This document shows, piece by piece, positions 52,473-62,369 of a DNA stretch of 64,000 nucleotides. The position numbers and the translations under genes are program-made. Each line of letters starts with the position of its first letter. Position 1 is the first letter of the stretch. Source of the DNA: Actinopolyspora mortivallis DSM 44261. Its GTDB lineage: Bacteria; Actinomycetota; Actinomycetes; Mycobacteriales; Pseudonocardiaceae. The notes under the pieces were generated by a model, which had not been told where the DNA came from, made no database searches, and was given only the letters and a program-made list of their open reading frames with translations. The stretch spans positions 201,088 through 265,087 of the forward strand of contig NZ_KB913024.1 in NCBI RefSeq assembly GCF_000384035.1, written 5' to 3'.

Positions 52473-55400
52473 GTGAGCACGCTGCAGTTCAAGCGACCGC
52501 CACGTATGGCCGCTCCCAAGCCGCCGGGCGGAGAGGTGCATCTCGAACAACCACCGGAGATTCCGCGGACGGTGCCGGGCAACATCGTCCAGAAACTCCT
52601 TCCGGCCGTCATGATCGTGGCATCACTGGGAATGATGGTCTTCATGCTTCAGCGGGCCCGAAGCAATCCCATGATGATGATGATGCCGATGATGATGCTG
52701 GTGTCCACTGTGGGCATGATGGCCGGTGGGAACCAGGGCGGCGGTGGACAGAGCAAGGCCGAGATGAACGAGGACCGCAAGGACTACCTGCGGTATCTCG
52801 GCCAGATGCGGGAGCGGGCCAGGCAGGCCGCCGACGAACAGCGGCTGGCGCGGACCTGGATTCACCCCGACCCCTCGACGCTGTGGTCCATCGCGGCCAG
52901 CCGTCGCATGTGGGAACGTCGCGCCGGCGACAGCGACTTCGGCCAGATCCGCGTCGGTCTGGGGGCGCAGCGGCTGGAGACGCGGCTGGTTCCGCCGCAG
53001 ACCGGTCCGGTGGACGAGCTGGAACCGATCAGCACGCTGGCGCTGCGGCGTTTCGTGCGGGCGCACTCGTTGGTTTCGGACCTTCCGGTGGCCACCTCGC
53101 TGCGCGGGTTCGCCGCCATCGGTCTGCAGGGGGAGCGGGAACTGACCCGCTCCCTGGCACGCGCGATGATCGCGCAGCTGGCCACCTTCCACACCCCGGA
53201 CGACGTGATGATCGCGGTGGCCAGCGGAGGCCGTTCCCGGGTGGAGTGGGACTGGGTCAAGTGGTTGCCGCACGCCCAGCACCCCATGCTGACCGACGGC
53301 ATCGGCCAGCAGCGCCTGATGGCGGGCTCGTTGCGTGCGATCGAGGAGATGCTCGCCGACCAGCTCGAAGGTCGTCCGCGGTTCAACAGGAACAACACCC
53401 CTCCGGACGGCCCGCACATCGTGATCGTGCTCGACGACGCGGAGATCAGCCGCGAGGAGCAGATCATGCTGGAGGGCGGCCTGACCGGGGTGACCCTCGT
53501 CGATCTGTCCGACGTGCTCGGAGCACTCACCACGAAGCGCGGGATGCGCATGGTCGTCGAGCGGGACCGGATCGGAGCCCGCAGCGGCAACAACGTCGAG
53601 TGGTTCGGCGCGCCGGACTCGCTGAGCAAGGAGGAGGCGACCGCGCTGGCGCGGCAGCTGGCCCCGTACCGGATGGCGGTCCGCACCCAGGCTGAGGCGG
53701 AGAGCGGTGGTCAGGAACCGCTGACCACTCCGCTGAACTACATCGAGCAGCTCGGGTTGAGCGGGGACCCGATCACCTTCGACCTCAACGAGGCGTGGCG
53801 GCCGCGTCCCATCCCGGAGCGCTACAGGGTGGCGATCGGTCCCGGCGAGGACGGCCAGATCGTCTCGCTGGACATCAAGGAGACGGCCTCGGGAGGCATG
53901 GGTCCGCACGGGCTGTGTATCGGCGCCACGGGCTCCGGAAAGTCCGAGTTCCTGCGCACGATCGTGCTCGGGCTGATGGCCACGCACTCCTCGACGGCGT
54001 TGAACTTCGTGTTGGTCGACTTCAAGGGTGGTGCCACCTTCAACGGTTTCGAGGCGGCGCCGCACGTGTCGGCGACGATCACCAACCTGGCCGACGACCT
54101 CACCCAGGTGGACCGGATGCAGGACGCCCTGGCCGGGGAGATGAACCGTCGCCAGGAGGAGCTGAACAAGGCCAAGGTCAAGAACGTCTGGGACTACGAG
54201 GAGGCACGGCAGGCCGGCGCGGACCTCGCCCCGATGCCCGCGCTGTTCGTGGTGATCGACGAGTTCTCCGAGCTGTTGTCCACCAAACCCGAGTTCTCCG
54301 AGCTGTTCAACATGATCGGAAGGCTCGGTCGTTCGTTGCAGGTGCACCTGCTGCTGGCCTCACAGCGCCTGGAGGAGGGCAAGCTGCGGGGACTGGAGTC
54401 GCACCTGTCCTACCGGATCGGGTTGAAGACCTTCAACGCGGCCGAGTCCCGGGCCGCGATCGGGGTGCCGGACGCGGCTGACCTGCCGGCCACGGGTGGA
54501 CACGGTTATCTGAAGCACCCCGGTGGGATGGAACGCTTCCGGGCCGCTTACGTGTCCGGCCACATGCACCAGGGGGGCGGACGGCGTCGCACGGTGACCG
54601 CCTCCCCGGTCACGGGGGAGAAGCGTCCGCGTTTCTTCGTCTCGGACTACGTCGAGCCCCCGGCCGAGCCGGAGCTGCCGGAGCCGGAACCGGAACCGGA
54701 GGAGGCCGGGGTCGACAACGACGGGGACGGTCTGGCGGACACCGACTTCCAGCTCGTGATCAACAAGATGCAGGGGCAGGGCCCGCCCGCGCACCAGGTG
54801 TGGCTGCCCCCGCTGGACGCTCCGCCCACACTGGACAGCCTGTTGCCGCCGCTGTCGGTCACCGAGGACCGCGGCTACACCCCGGCGGGCAACGTGGGCA
54901 ACGGCAGGTTGCAGGTGCCGGTCGGCATCATCGACATGCCCTACCAGCAGCGCCAGGACCACATGATCGTCGACCTGGGCGGTGCCAACGGGCACGGTGC
55001 CGTGGTCGGCGGTCCGCAGTCGGGCAAGTCCAACCTGATGCGGACGCTGGTCACCTCGATGGCGCTGACGCACACCCCCCAGGAGGCCCAGTTCTACTGC
55101 GTCGACCTGGGCGGCGGTTCCATGGCCGCGCTGCGCGGCCTGCCCCACGTGGGCGGATTCGGCGGTCGTCGGGACCAGGACGTGGTGCGACGTACCGTCG
55201 CCGAGCTCAAGCAACTGGTCACCGAGCGCGAGGAGCGTTTCCAGCGACTGGGCATCGACTCGATGGGCGACTTCCGCAACCGGAAACGGCGTGGGGAGGT
55301 CACCGACGACGCCTACGGCGACGTGTTCCTGATGATCGACGGTTGGGGGGCGTTCCGCAACGACTTCGAGAACCTCGAACAGGACGTGCTGGACCTGGCC

Positions 55401-56510
55401 TCCCAGGGGCTGACCTTCGGGGTGCACGTCTTCGTCTCGGCCAACAGGTGGGCCGAGATCCGGCCCGCGCTCAAGGACCTGATCGGCACCCGCTTCGAGC
55501 TCCGGCTCGGTGACCCGAGCGAGTCCGAGGTGGACCGCAAGGTCGCGTTGAACGTGCCCTCGGGACGCCCCGGGCGCGGTCTTCACCCGAGCAAGCTGCA
55601 CTTCCTCACGGCGATCCCGCGGGTGGACAGCGAGAACCTCGGCGAGCGTGTCGGTTGGCAGGCCTACAACGAGGACCTGTCCGACGGGGTGGCGGACCTG
55701 GTCACCAGGGTGCGCAACGCCTGGAAGGGCGAACCGGCCCCCAAGGTGCGGCTGCTGCCCGAGCTGTTGCCTTACGAGCAGCTGCCCGCCCCGGAGCGGC
55801 AGCCCAGGAAGCGACTGGTGCCGATCGGCATCAACGAGGACGGGCTGCACCCCGTCTACCTGGACTTCGACGCCGAGCCGCACTTCTACGCCTTCGCCGA
55901 GCGGGAGGCGGGCAAGACCTCGCTGCTGCGCACCATCGTGCGGGGGATCACCGCCCGCTACACGCCGAAGGAGGCGCTGATCCTGCTGGTGGACTACCGG
56001 CGCACCATGCTCGGTTTCCTGGACTCGGGACACCTGCTGGAGTACGCGGTCTCGGCCGACCAGCTGCGCAGCAACGTCAACGACGTGTGCAACGCGTTGA
56101 AGAAACGCCTGCCCGGCCCGGACGTCACCCAGGAGCAGCTCAAGAACCGCTCCTGGTGGTCCGGACCGGAACTGTTCGTGGTGGTCGACGACTACGACCT
56201 GGTGGCCCCGCAGGGCAACAACCCCCTGCAACCGTTGGCCGACTTCGTCCCGCAGGCCAGTGACGTCGGTCTGCACATGGTCATCGCCCGCAACTCCGGC
56301 GGGGCGAGCAGGGCGCTGTTCGAACCGGTGATCGGCAAGATGCGCGAGTCCTCCGCCCCCGGTCTGGCGATGAGCGCGAACAAGGACGACGGCCAGCTGG
56401 TGGGCAACATCAAGTCCCGTCAGCTGCCCCCGGGCCGGGGGACGCTGGTCAGCCGCAGCCTCAAGGACGGGCCGCAGCTCATCCAGACCGCCTACATCGA
56501 ACCGGAGTAG
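52473..56510 (+). CDS. eccC: Type VII secretion ATPase EccC (fused, three FtsK/SpoIIIE domains)
   Basis: A 1345-residue single-chain EccC from GTG 52473 (VSTLQFKRPPRMAAPKPPGG). Two N-terminal membrane helices flank a Met-rich stretch. Three ATPase domains have P-loops GATGSGKS (484-491), GGPQSGKS (846-853) and AEREAGKT (1142-1149). Walker B sites are in LFVVIDEFSELL, VFLMIDGWGAF and LFVVVDDYDLV. EccC recruits WXG100 substrates through the last domain and powers secretion. ESX-1 and some others split this gene; here it is one chain, as in ESX-4. Confidence 0.97.
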   Translation: MSTLQFKRPPRMAAPKPPGGEVHLEQPPEIPRTVPGNIVQKLLPAVMIVASLGMMVFMLQRARSNPMMMMMPMMMLVSTVGMMAGGNQGGGGQSKAEMNEDRKDYLRYLGQMRERARQAADEQRLARTWIHPDPSTLWSIAASRRMWERRAGDSDFGQIRVGLGAQRLETRLVPPQTGPVDELEPISTLALRRFVRAHSLVSDLPVATSLRGFAAIGLQGERELTRSLARAMIAQLATFHTPDDVMIAVASGGRSRVEWDWVKWLPHAQHPMLTDGIGQQRLMAGSLRAIEEMLADQLEGRPRFNRNNTPPDGPHIVIVLDDAEISREEQIMLEGGLTGVTLVDLSDVLGALTTKRGMRMVVERDRIGARSGNNVEWFGAPDSLSKEEATALARQLAPYRMAVRTQAEAESGGQEPLTTPLNYIEQLGLSGDPITFDLNEAWRPRPIPERYRVAIGPGEDGQIVSLDIKETASGGMGPHGLCIGATGSGKSEFLRTIVLGLMATHSSTALNFVLVDFKGGATFNGFEAAPHVSATITNLADDLTQVDRMQDALAGEMNRRQEELNKAKVKNVWDYEEARQAGADLAPMPALFVVIDEFSELLSTKPEFSELFNMIGRLGRSLQVHLLLASQRLEEGKLRGLESHLSYRIGLKTFNAAESRAAIGVPDAADLPATGGHGYLKHPGGMERFRAAYVSGHMHQGGGRRRTVTASPVTGEKRPRFFVSDYVEPPAEPELPEPEPEPEEAGVDNDGDGLADTDFQLVINKMQGQGPPAHQVWLPPLDAPPTLDSLLPPLSVTEDRGYTPAGNVGNGRLQVPVGIIDMPYQQRQDHMIVDLGGANGHGAVVGGPQSGKSNLMRTLVTSMALTHTPQEAQFYCVDLGGGSMAALRGLPHVGGFGGRRDQDVVRRTVAELKQLVTEREERFQRLGIDSMGDFRNRKRRGEVTDDAYGDVFLMIDGWGAFRNDFENLEQDVLDLASQGLTFGVHVFVSANRWAEIRPALKDLIGTRFELRLGDPSESEVDRKVALNVPSGRPGRGLHPSKLHFLTAIPRVDSENLGERVGWQAYNEDLSDGVADLVTRVRNAWKGEPAPKVRLLPELLPYEQLPAPERQPRKRLVPIGINEDGLHPVYLDFDAEPHFYAFAEREAGKTSLLRTIVRGITARYTPKEALILLVDYRRTMLGFLDSGHLLEYAVSADQLRSNVNDVCNALKKRLPGPDVTQEQLKNRSWWSGPELFVVVDDYDLVAPQGNNPLQPLADFVPQASDVGLHMVIARNSGGASRALFEPVIGKMRESSAPGLAMSANKDDGQLVGNIKSRQLPPGRGTLVSRSLKDGPQLIQTAYIEPE

Positions 56511-56526
56511 CAACGATCGGGCTCCC

Positions 56527-56555
56527 GCCCCCGCTCCGTCGCCACGGGCGGGGGC
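56527..56555 (+). terminator. Hairpin after eccC
   Basis: GCCCCCGC (56527-56534) pairs with GCGGGGGC (56548-56555). There is no T-run, so this is a weak terminator candidate. Confidence 0.4.
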
Positions 56556-56667
56556 GTCGACGGTCATGACCTCCGACGGAGGACTCCGGATGTGACGGGG
56601 CCCTACTAGGGTGCGGGAGAGCTCGCCAGCGCGTCCCGGTATCCGGGCGAGGCCGAAGGAGTTGTGT

Positions 56668-58563
56668 GTGAGCCTGCACGTCGCCGTGGACTTCGGAACG
56701 TCCAGCACCTGCACCGTGGCGGCTTTCGGGGACGCTCCACCGCGTGTGGTGGCCGTGGACGGCCTGCCGTGGGTCTCCTCCGCGGTGTTCGCGGCCACCG
56801 ACGGCACACTCTTCGTCGGTCAGGAGGCGGAGCGCCAGGCCGCCGTGGATCCGGCTCGTTTCGAGCCGCACCCGAAACGTCGGATCGACGAGGGCGAGTT
56901 GCTGCTCGGGGAACGGGTCTTCGACGTGGAGGACGTCGTCCGGGCCGTGCTGGGACGTGCCGTGGCCGAGGCGCGCGAGCAGGCCGGGGGCGCTGGGGTG
57001 GACCTGCTGGTACTCACCCATCCGGCGGACTGGGGGTCGGTGCGCACCGGTCGACTGCGTCGGGCCGCCGACGGCCTGGCCGCCGAGGTGGTGCTGCTGC
57101 CCGAACCGGTGGGGGCGGCGGTGTTCCACTCCGCCGGTGACCCGGTCGAGGGGGCGGCGCTGGCCGTGCTCGACCTGGGCGGGGGAACCGTGGACGCCAG
57201 TCTGGTGCGGGGGTCCGGCAACACGTTCCGGGTGCTGGCCACACGCGGCGAACCCGATTTCGGGGGCGCCGACATCGACCAGGCTCTGCTGGAACACATC
57301 GGGAGTCTGGTCGAACGGTCCGACCCGGACTCCTGGCGTCAGCTCGTCGAAGGCAGGGAGTTGGCCGACCGGCGCCGTCGCAGAGTGCTGCGACAGGACG
57401 TTCGGGGGGCCAAGGAGACTCTCTCCCGGCACAGCTACACCGACGTGCCGTTGCCCGCTCCCTTCTCCGACGTGCACGTCACCCGTTCCGACCTGGAGTC
57501 GCTGGTCGGGCAGCGGCTGGGGCGAGCGACCGAGCTGGTCGGCGAGGTACTGCGGGAGGGGGGTGTCTCCCCCGAGGAGGTGTCCGGGATCTTCCTGGTC
57601 GGGGGCTCCAGCAGGATTCCCCTGGTGGCGCGTTTGGTGCACGAGCGCACGGGGATCGTGCCCGGCACACTGGACCAGCCGGAGACGGTGGTGGCTCGCG
57701 GTGCGCTGCACGCGGTGCGCGCCGATCCGAACCGTGGGGCGCGACGGACGGTGCGGATCCCCACCCCCGCGCCCGGCTCCGTTCCCGGCCGGGGGGTGGG
57801 CTCACCGCCTCCGGTCGGACCGGCCGCCCCGGTTCCCTCCGTGCCGAGCGGGCCACCGGCCTCCTCGACCCCCGGTGGTTCACCGTCACGGGGATCGGCC
57901 ACGCCGTGGCCTTCCGGGCAGGACACGCTCGGAAGAGCCCGAACCGTGGTCATCGGGGGGAGTGATCCCACCAGACAGGTCCCCGTCTCCTCCGGCCGTG
58001 GTGGGCGACGGGCGCTCGGCTGGATCGGCGGGACGGCCGCGGTGCTGCTGGGAACGGCGGCGGTACTGGTCGGGTTGCCGTTGTTCCGGGACGGAACGGA
58101 CTCCGCGCGGGGAGACGGGCGCCAGGCTTCCGGGGTGGGGGAGGTGACCCGTTACGGGTACCGGTTCGAGTACCCCGTTCGCTGGCGGCAGGGTGGGGGA
58201 GACCCCGCGGAGTGGGAGACGCGGCTCCATCCCCCGGACGGCGGTGGGCTGATCTCGGTCCGGGCGGGCAAACCCGGCTACGACGTGGCCGAGCAGCGGG
58301 AGCGTTCGGTGCGGGAACTGCGGAGGATGTTCCGGGACCGCGTCGCCGCCGGGGACGACCTGTCCGGGTTCGAGGCCGACGGGGAGTTCGCGGGCAGGCG
58401 GGTGGTGCACTACGTGGAACACGTCAACGGCTCGACCGTGGACTGGTACCTGCTGCACCACGGCGAGTTCCGGATCAGCGTCGGTTGCCGGTACCCGTCC
58501 GAAGGGGATGGTCGGGTGCGGAGGGCCTGTTCCCGGGTCGTGCGCACCATGACGGTTCGTTGA
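56668..58563 (+). CDS. Hsp70-like ATPase fused to a membrane-anchored T7SS-associated domain
   Basis: A 631-residue protein from GTG 56668 with GAAGGAG upstream. Residues about 1-355 are an Hsp70/actin-type ATPase: phosphate loop 1 is VDFGTSSTCT, loop 2 is LDLGGGTVDA, and the adenosine motif is FLVGGSSRIPL. There is no Hsp70 peptide-binding domain. A Pro-rich linker (about 365-445) leads to one membrane helix (about 450-473) and an outer domain (about 490-631; YGYRFEYPVRW, VHYVEHVNGSTVDWYLLHH). That domain and the position match the T7SS-associated Rv3446c family of ESX-4. It may link cytoplasmic ATP state to the outer face of the secreton. Confidence 0.85.
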   Translation: MSLHVAVDFGTSSTCTVAAFGDAPPRVVAVDGLPWVSSAVFAATDGTLFVGQEAERQAAVDPARFEPHPKRRIDEGELLLGERVFDVEDVVRAVLGRAVAEAREQAGGAGVDLLVLTHPADWGSVRTGRLRRAADGLAAEVVLLPEPVGAAVFHSAGDPVEGAALAVLDLGGGTVDASLVRGSGNTFRVLATRGEPDFGGADIDQALLEHIGSLVERSDPDSWRQLVEGRELADRRRRRVLRQDVRGAKETLSRHSYTDVPLPAPFSDVHVTRSDLESLVGQRLGRATELVGEVLREGGVSPEEVSGIFLVGGSSRIPLVARLVHERTGIVPGTLDQPETVVARGALHAVRADPNRGARRTVRIPTPAPGSVPGRGVGSPPPVGPAAPVPSVPSGPPASSTPGGSPSRGSATPWPSGQDTLGRARTVVIGGSDPTRQVPVSSGRGGRRALGWIGGTAAVLLGTAAVLVGLPLFRDGTDSARGDGRQASGVGEVTRYGYRFEYPVRWRQGGGDPAEWETRLHPPDGGGLISVRAGKPGYDVAEQRERSVRELRRMFRDRVAAGDDLSGFEADGEFAGRRVVHYVEHVNGSTVDWYLLHHGEFRISVGCRYPSEGDGRVRRACSRVVRTMTVR

Positions 58564-58701
58564 GATCCCGCTCACCGTACGGCTGGACACGGTGGACGGA
58601 GGCGGGTTTTCCGTTTCCCCGTGTGCTCGGGTGTTTACAAGCGCAACGTGATTCGCGGAAACCGGGACACGGTGGAACCGTTTCTGGCAGTGTTTGCGTC
58701 G

Positions 58702-58707
58702 TAGGGT
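58702..58707 (+). promoter_or_regulatory. Candidate -10 for the WXG100 pair
   Basis: TAGGGT at 58702-58707, 39 bases before the first esx ATG, is the best -10 in the 183-base gap. No good -35 is seen. Confidence 0.3.
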
Positions 58708-58746
58708 CGAGATGCCGTCGAGCACGAACCGAAGGGGGTTATCCAC

Positions 58747-59061
58747 ATGGGCGGTGGATTCAATACCGATGCGGAGTTGATGCAGCGTTCGGCCGCGCAG
58801 GTCGAGGAGGTCCGCAACAACGTCGACCAGGCCGTCGGCAGGCTGCAGAGCGAGATCGAGCCGGTCCTCGCCTCCTGGCACGGTAACGCCAGCCGGACGT
58901 TCCGCAAGCTCATGGACCAGTTCCAGGAGAACGCGAACGTCATCACCACCCAGTTGCAGGAGATCAGCGACAACATCAAGACCTCCGGTCAGGACTACGC
59001 CCGGCGTGACGAGGAGCAGGCCGCCGAGGTCTCCAAGATCGAGGGCATGCTCAACGGCTGA
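58747..59061 (+). CDS. WXG100 protein (ESX-4 EsxU/EsxB-like)
   Basis: A 104-residue helical hairpin protein. The turn motif is W44-H45-G46 (SWHGNAS). Near the C-terminus, Y84-A-R-R-D88 is the YxxxD/E secretion signal. Probably a heterodimer partner of the next gene and a substrate of EccC. The position before rplM matches esxU of M. tuberculosis ESX-4. Confidence 0.93.
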   Translation: MGGGFNTDAELMQRSAAQVEEVRNNVDQAVGRLQSEIEPVLASWHGNASRTFRKLMDQFQENANVITTQLQEISDNIKTSGQDYARRDEEQAAEVSKIEGMLNG

Positions 59062-59139
59062 GATCGCTGATCTGTTCCTCTTTTCCGCAGTGGTGTTTCT
59101 TTCGACCGTCGGGTAGTCGCACAGAGGGGAAACGTACTC

Positions 59140-59433
59140 ATGTCCGAGATGATCAAGGTTGACTTCGGGCAGCTCAGCGCCGGAGCCGAGAGCCTGAACC
59201 AGGCCGCCACCAAGATCCAGGCCGAGCTGGACGAGCTGGAGCAGCTGCTCAAGCCGCTGGTCCAGACCTGGGACGGTGATGCCAAGGAGCAGTACTTCGA
59301 GGCCCAGCGCCGCTGGAACGAGTCCGCGCAGAACATGCGTGAGATCGCGGCCAAGATGGGGATGGCCGTCAACGCGGCGAACGAGTCCTACCAGGCCGGG
59401 GAGCGGGCCAACGCCGCCAAGTTCGGCGGCTGA
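59140..59433 (+). CDS. WXG100 protein (ESX-4 EsxT/EsxA-like)
   Basis: A 97-residue WXG100 protein with W44-D45-G46 at the turn and Y84-Q-A-G-E88 matching YxxxE. It starts at ATG 59140 with GAGGGG upstream, 78 bases after its partner. A strong terminator follows, so the pair can be expressed as a unit. It corresponds in position to esxT. Confidence 0.93.
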   Translation: MSEMIKVDFGQLSAGAESLNQAATKIQAELDELEQLLKPLVQTWDGDAKEQYFEAQRRWNESAQNMREIAAKMGMAVNAANESYQAGERANAAKFGG

Positions 59434-59453
59434 TCCCGCCCGGCGGCCTGTGC

Positions 59454-59490
59454 GCCCCCTGGACCGGCAACGGGGTCCAGGGGGCTTTCG
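59454..59490 (+). terminator. Terminator after the WXG100 pair
   Basis: GCCCCCTGGACC (59454-59465) pairs perfectly with GGTCCAGGGGGC (59474-59485), followed by TTTCG. Confidence 0.85.
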
Positions 59491-59839
59491 CCGTCCGGAC
59501 GCTCCGTCCGTTACCATGAGGTCGGTACTGCGGGTGGATCGACACGCCCACACTCCGCCGCGCACGTGTTTCGGGCGCCGGAGGGACCCCGTTTCGATCC
59601 TCTTGTCAGCTACCGAGTACTCTCATCCGTTGTTGTGCGGTGGGTGTGCACGACCGCGAGATGATTCGTGACCGGCCGATGCGCTGCCCGACGGGGAGCC
59701 CCGTCGGAGGTCTCGGTCACTCGTGGGACGTGCCGGTTCCCACGGGGTGAATCGGATCGCGATCCGCCCCGGCGTTAGTGGGCGACGGGACACGACTGCC
59801 GCACCGAGATTCCAACGCGAACGACGACGAGGTAGACCC
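59491..59839 (+). other. rplM leader region
   Basis: 349 bases with no credible gene. It has CGACACGCCC (59540-59549) and CGTGT (59565-59569), partly like the rpsL/rpsJ leader dyad, but the full 18-base core is absent. No clear promoter pair is seen. Confidence 0.4.
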
Positions 59840-60286
59840 GTGCGCACGTACAGCCCGAAGGCCGGCGAGGTGACCCACGCCTGGCATGTGATCGACGCCG
59901 AGAACGTGGTGCTCGGCCGGCTGGCCACCCAGGTTGCCACGCTGCTGCGTGGCAAGCACAAGCCGACCTACACCCCGCACATGGACACCGGCGACTTCGT
60001 CGTCATCGTCAACGCCGACAAGGTCGTCCTCACGGGCAAGAAGCGTGAGCAGGCCTTCGTCTATCGGCACAGTGGTTACCCCGGCGGCCTGAAGAAGCAC
60101 TCCTTCGGCGAGATGCTCGACACCAAGCCCGAGCGCCTCGTGGAGAGGACGATCAAGGGCATGCTGCCCAAGGGCAGGCTCGGCCGCGCGATGGGCAAGA
60201 AGCTCAGGGTGTACGCCGGGCCGGACCACCCGCACCACTCGCAGCAGCCGCAGCCCTTCACGATCGAAACGAGGGCCAAGAAGTGA
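59840..60286 (+). CDS. rplM: Ribosomal protein uL13
   Basis: A 148-residue uL13 from GTG 59840 behind GAGG ([20 protein letters not shown]). An early 50S assembly protein. The [20 protein letters not shown] core is intact. Its stop overlaps the rpsI GTG (GTGA). Confidence 0.99.
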   Translation: MRTYSPKAGEVTHAWHVIDAENVVLGRLATQVATLLRGKHKPTYTPHMDTGDFVVIVNADKVVLTGKKREQAFVYRHSGYPGGLKKHSFGEMLDTKPERLVERTIKGMLPKGRLGRAMGKKLRVYAGPDHPHHSQQPQPFTIETRAKK

Positions 60287-60810
60287 CCGAGGGATACGAG
60301 GAAGAGCACGTGAGCACTCCAGAGACCGACGAAGCCCCGGCTCCCGAGGTCCTCGACGCCGAGGTCCCGGTGGAGGAGCAGGCCCCGGAGGCTTTCGCCG
60401 AGGACATCGCTCCGATTCCGTCCAGCAGGCCGATCCAGACCGTGGGGCGTCGCAAGAAGGCCGTGGTGCGGGTCCGGCTGGTTCCCGGCAGCGGGAAGTT
60501 CGTCCTCAACGGCAAGCCGATGGACGAGTACATGCCCAACCGCGTGCACCAGAACATCGCTCGCGAGCCGCTGGAACTGGTGGAGCGCACCGAGGACTTC
60601 GACGTGTACGCCAACCTGCGCGGCGGCGGCCCCTCCGGGCAGGCTGGTGCGCTGCGGATGGCTCTCGCCCGTGCTCTCGTGGCCTACCAGCCGGAGGACC
60701 GGCCCACGCTGAAGAAGGCCGGCATGCTCACGCGTGATCCCCGGGCCAAGGAACGCAAGAAGTACAGCCTCAAGAAGGCGCGTAAGTCCCCGCAGTACAG
60801 CAAGCGGTGA
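60283..60810 (+). CDS. rpsI: Ribosomal protein uS9 with acidic N-terminal extension
   Basis: A 175-residue uS9. Residues about 1-45 are Glu/Pro/Ala-rich and acidic. The conserved part begins [21 protein letters not shown] and ends in the tRNA-contacting tail [15 protein letters not shown] 60283 overlaps the rplM stop; GTG 60310 with GAGGAAGAG upstream is an alternative start nine residues later. Confidence 0.98.
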   Translation: MTEGYEEEHVSTPETDEAPAPEVLDAEVPVEEQAPEAFAEDIAPIPSSRPIQTVGRRKKAVVRVRLVPGSGKFVLNGKPMDEYMPNRVHQNIAREPLELVERTEDFDVYANLRGGGPSGQAGALRMALARALVAYQPEDRPTLKKAGMLTRDPRAKERKKYSLKKARKSPQYSKR

Positions 60811-60815
60811 CCCCT

Positions 60816-60844
60816 CCGGGGTCTCCCCACGGGGGAGGCCCCGG
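60816..60844 (+). terminator. First hairpin after rpsI
   Basis: CCGGGG-T-CTCCCC (from 60816) pairs with GGGGAG-G-CCCCGG (to 60844) through a 13-pair stem with one wobble. No T-run follows. Confidence 0.5.
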
Positions 60845-60903
60845 CCCCGCCGGTGGTCGGCGTGTCGTTCTTGCGGCCACCGGGCGTGGGGAAGAACATC
60901 TGT

Positions 60904-60950
60904 GGGAGCAGTTCCCACCCGTGGGGTGTGGAGCTGCTCCCGTAGTGTTT
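60904..60950 (+). terminator. Second hairpin after rpsI
   Basis: GGGAGCAGTTCC (60904-60915) pairs with GGAGCTGCTCCC (60930-60941) with one mismatch, followed by GTAGTGTTT. It may end rplM-rpsI transcription ahead of glmM. Confidence 0.55.
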
Positions 60951-61002
60951 GGTCCGGCCTGTCGGCCGTGTGAACGTGTCACCAGCGTCAGGAGGAACTC
61001 GG

Positions 61003-62337
61003 TTGTCCCGTCTGTTCGGCACCGACGGGGTGCGTGGTCTCGCCAACGCGGACCTCGGCCCGGAGCTGGCCATGTCCCTGGCGGCCACCGCCGCGCGGGT
61101 GCTGTACGAGCGGGACGACTCCCGGCGGCGGGTGGCCCTGGTGGGACGGGACCCCCGGGTGAGCGGGGAGATGCTGGACGCGGCGGTGACCGCGGGGCTG
61201 ACCTCCGCCGGTGCCGACGTGGTGCGGGTCGGGGTGATGCCGACCCCGGCCGTGGCCCAGCTCGTGGCCGACACCGGTGCCGACCTGGGCGTGATGATCT
61301 CGGCCTCGCACAATCCGATGCCGGACAACGGGATCAAGCTCTTCGCCGCCGGCGGGCACAAGCTCGCCGACGCGATCGAGGACGAGATCGCCGCCCGGCT
61401 GGACGAGACCCCGGAACGCCCCACGGGTGAGCACGTGGGACGGGTGCGGGAGATGCCCGAGGCGCTCGACCGTTACGTCACGCATCTGCTCGGGGCGGTT
61501 CGTACCTCGTTGGACGGCCTGCGTGTGGTGGTGGACTGCGCGCACGGCGCCGCCGCCGGGGTCGCCCCGGAGGCGTACCGTCGGGCCGGTGCCGAGGTGA
61601 TCCCCCTGCACGCCGAACCGGACGGGGTGAACATCAACGACGGCGTGGGCTCCACCCGCCCCGAGCTGTTGCAGCGGGCCGTGGTCGAGTACGCGGCCGA
61701 TCTGGGGGTCGCCCACGACGGGGACGCCGACCGCTGCATGGCCGTGGACGCCACGGGAGAGCTGGTCGACGGGGACAGGATCCTGGCCGTGCTGGCCCTG
61801 GCCATGCGTGACTCGGGGGAGCTGACCGAGGACACCGTGGTGGCCACGGTCATGAGCAACCTCGGTCTGCACCTGGCGATGCGCGAGCACGGGCTGAAGC
61901 TACGCACCACGGCGGTCGGTGACCGGTACGTGTTGGAGGAGCTGCGTTCCGGGGGCTTCGCGCTCGGTGGGGAGCAGTCCGGTCACATCGTGTTCCCGGA
62001 GTACGCGACCACGGGCGACGGGCTGCTCACGGCGTTGCGGCTGATGGACCGCATGGTGCGGACGGGCTCTTCGCTGGCGGAGTTGGCCTCGGTGATGACG
62101 CGGATGCCGCAGAGCCTGGTCAACGTGTCCGTGGCGGACAAGACGGCCGCGGTCAACGCGCCCGCCGTGGCCGAGGCGGTGGCCAACGCCGAGGCCGAGC
62201 TGGGTGAGCAGGGCAGGGTGCTGTTGCGTCCCTCGGGAACGGAGCAGCTCGTCCGGGTGATGGTGGAGGCGCCCACCGCTGATCGAGCCCGGGTCACGGC
62301 CGAGCAGTTGGCCGAGATCGTTGGCTCGATCAGATGA
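61003..62337 (+). CDS. glmM: Phosphoglucosamine mutase
   Basis: A 444-residue enzyme making glucosamine-1-phosphate for UDP-GlcNAc and cell-wall synthesis. It starts at TTG 61003, seven bases after AGGAGG ([12 protein letters not shown]). The phosphorylated Ser is S102 in [11 protein letters not shown]. The magnesium site is DGDADR (239-244), the sugar loop is GGEQSGH, and the phosphate-binding loop is [12 protein letters not shown]. The rplM-rpsI-glmM order is typical for actinobacteria. Confidence 0.98.
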   Translation: MSRLFGTDGVRGLANADLGPELAMSLAATAARVLYERDDSRRRVALVGRDPRVSGEMLDAAVTAGLTSAGADVVRVGVMPTPAVAQLVADTGADLGVMISASHNPMPDNGIKLFAAGGHKLADAIEDEIAARLDETPERPTGEHVGRVREMPEALDRYVTHLLGAVRTSLDGLRVVVDCAHGAAAGVAPEAYRRAGAEVIPLHAEPDGVNINDGVGSTRPELLQRAVVEYAADLGVAHDGDADRCMAVDATGELVDGDRILAVLALAMRDSGELTEDTVVATVMSNLGLHLAMREHGLKLRTTAVGDRYVLEELRSGGFALGGEQSGHIVFPEYATTGDGLLTALRLMDRMVRTGSSLAELASVMTRMPQSLVNVSVADKTAAVNAPAVAEAVANAEAELGEQGRVLLRPSGTEQLVRVMVEAPTADRARVTAEQLAEIVGSIR

Positions 62338-62369
62338 AAATGTGATCAAAGTCTCGCGTTGTCGCCCGG

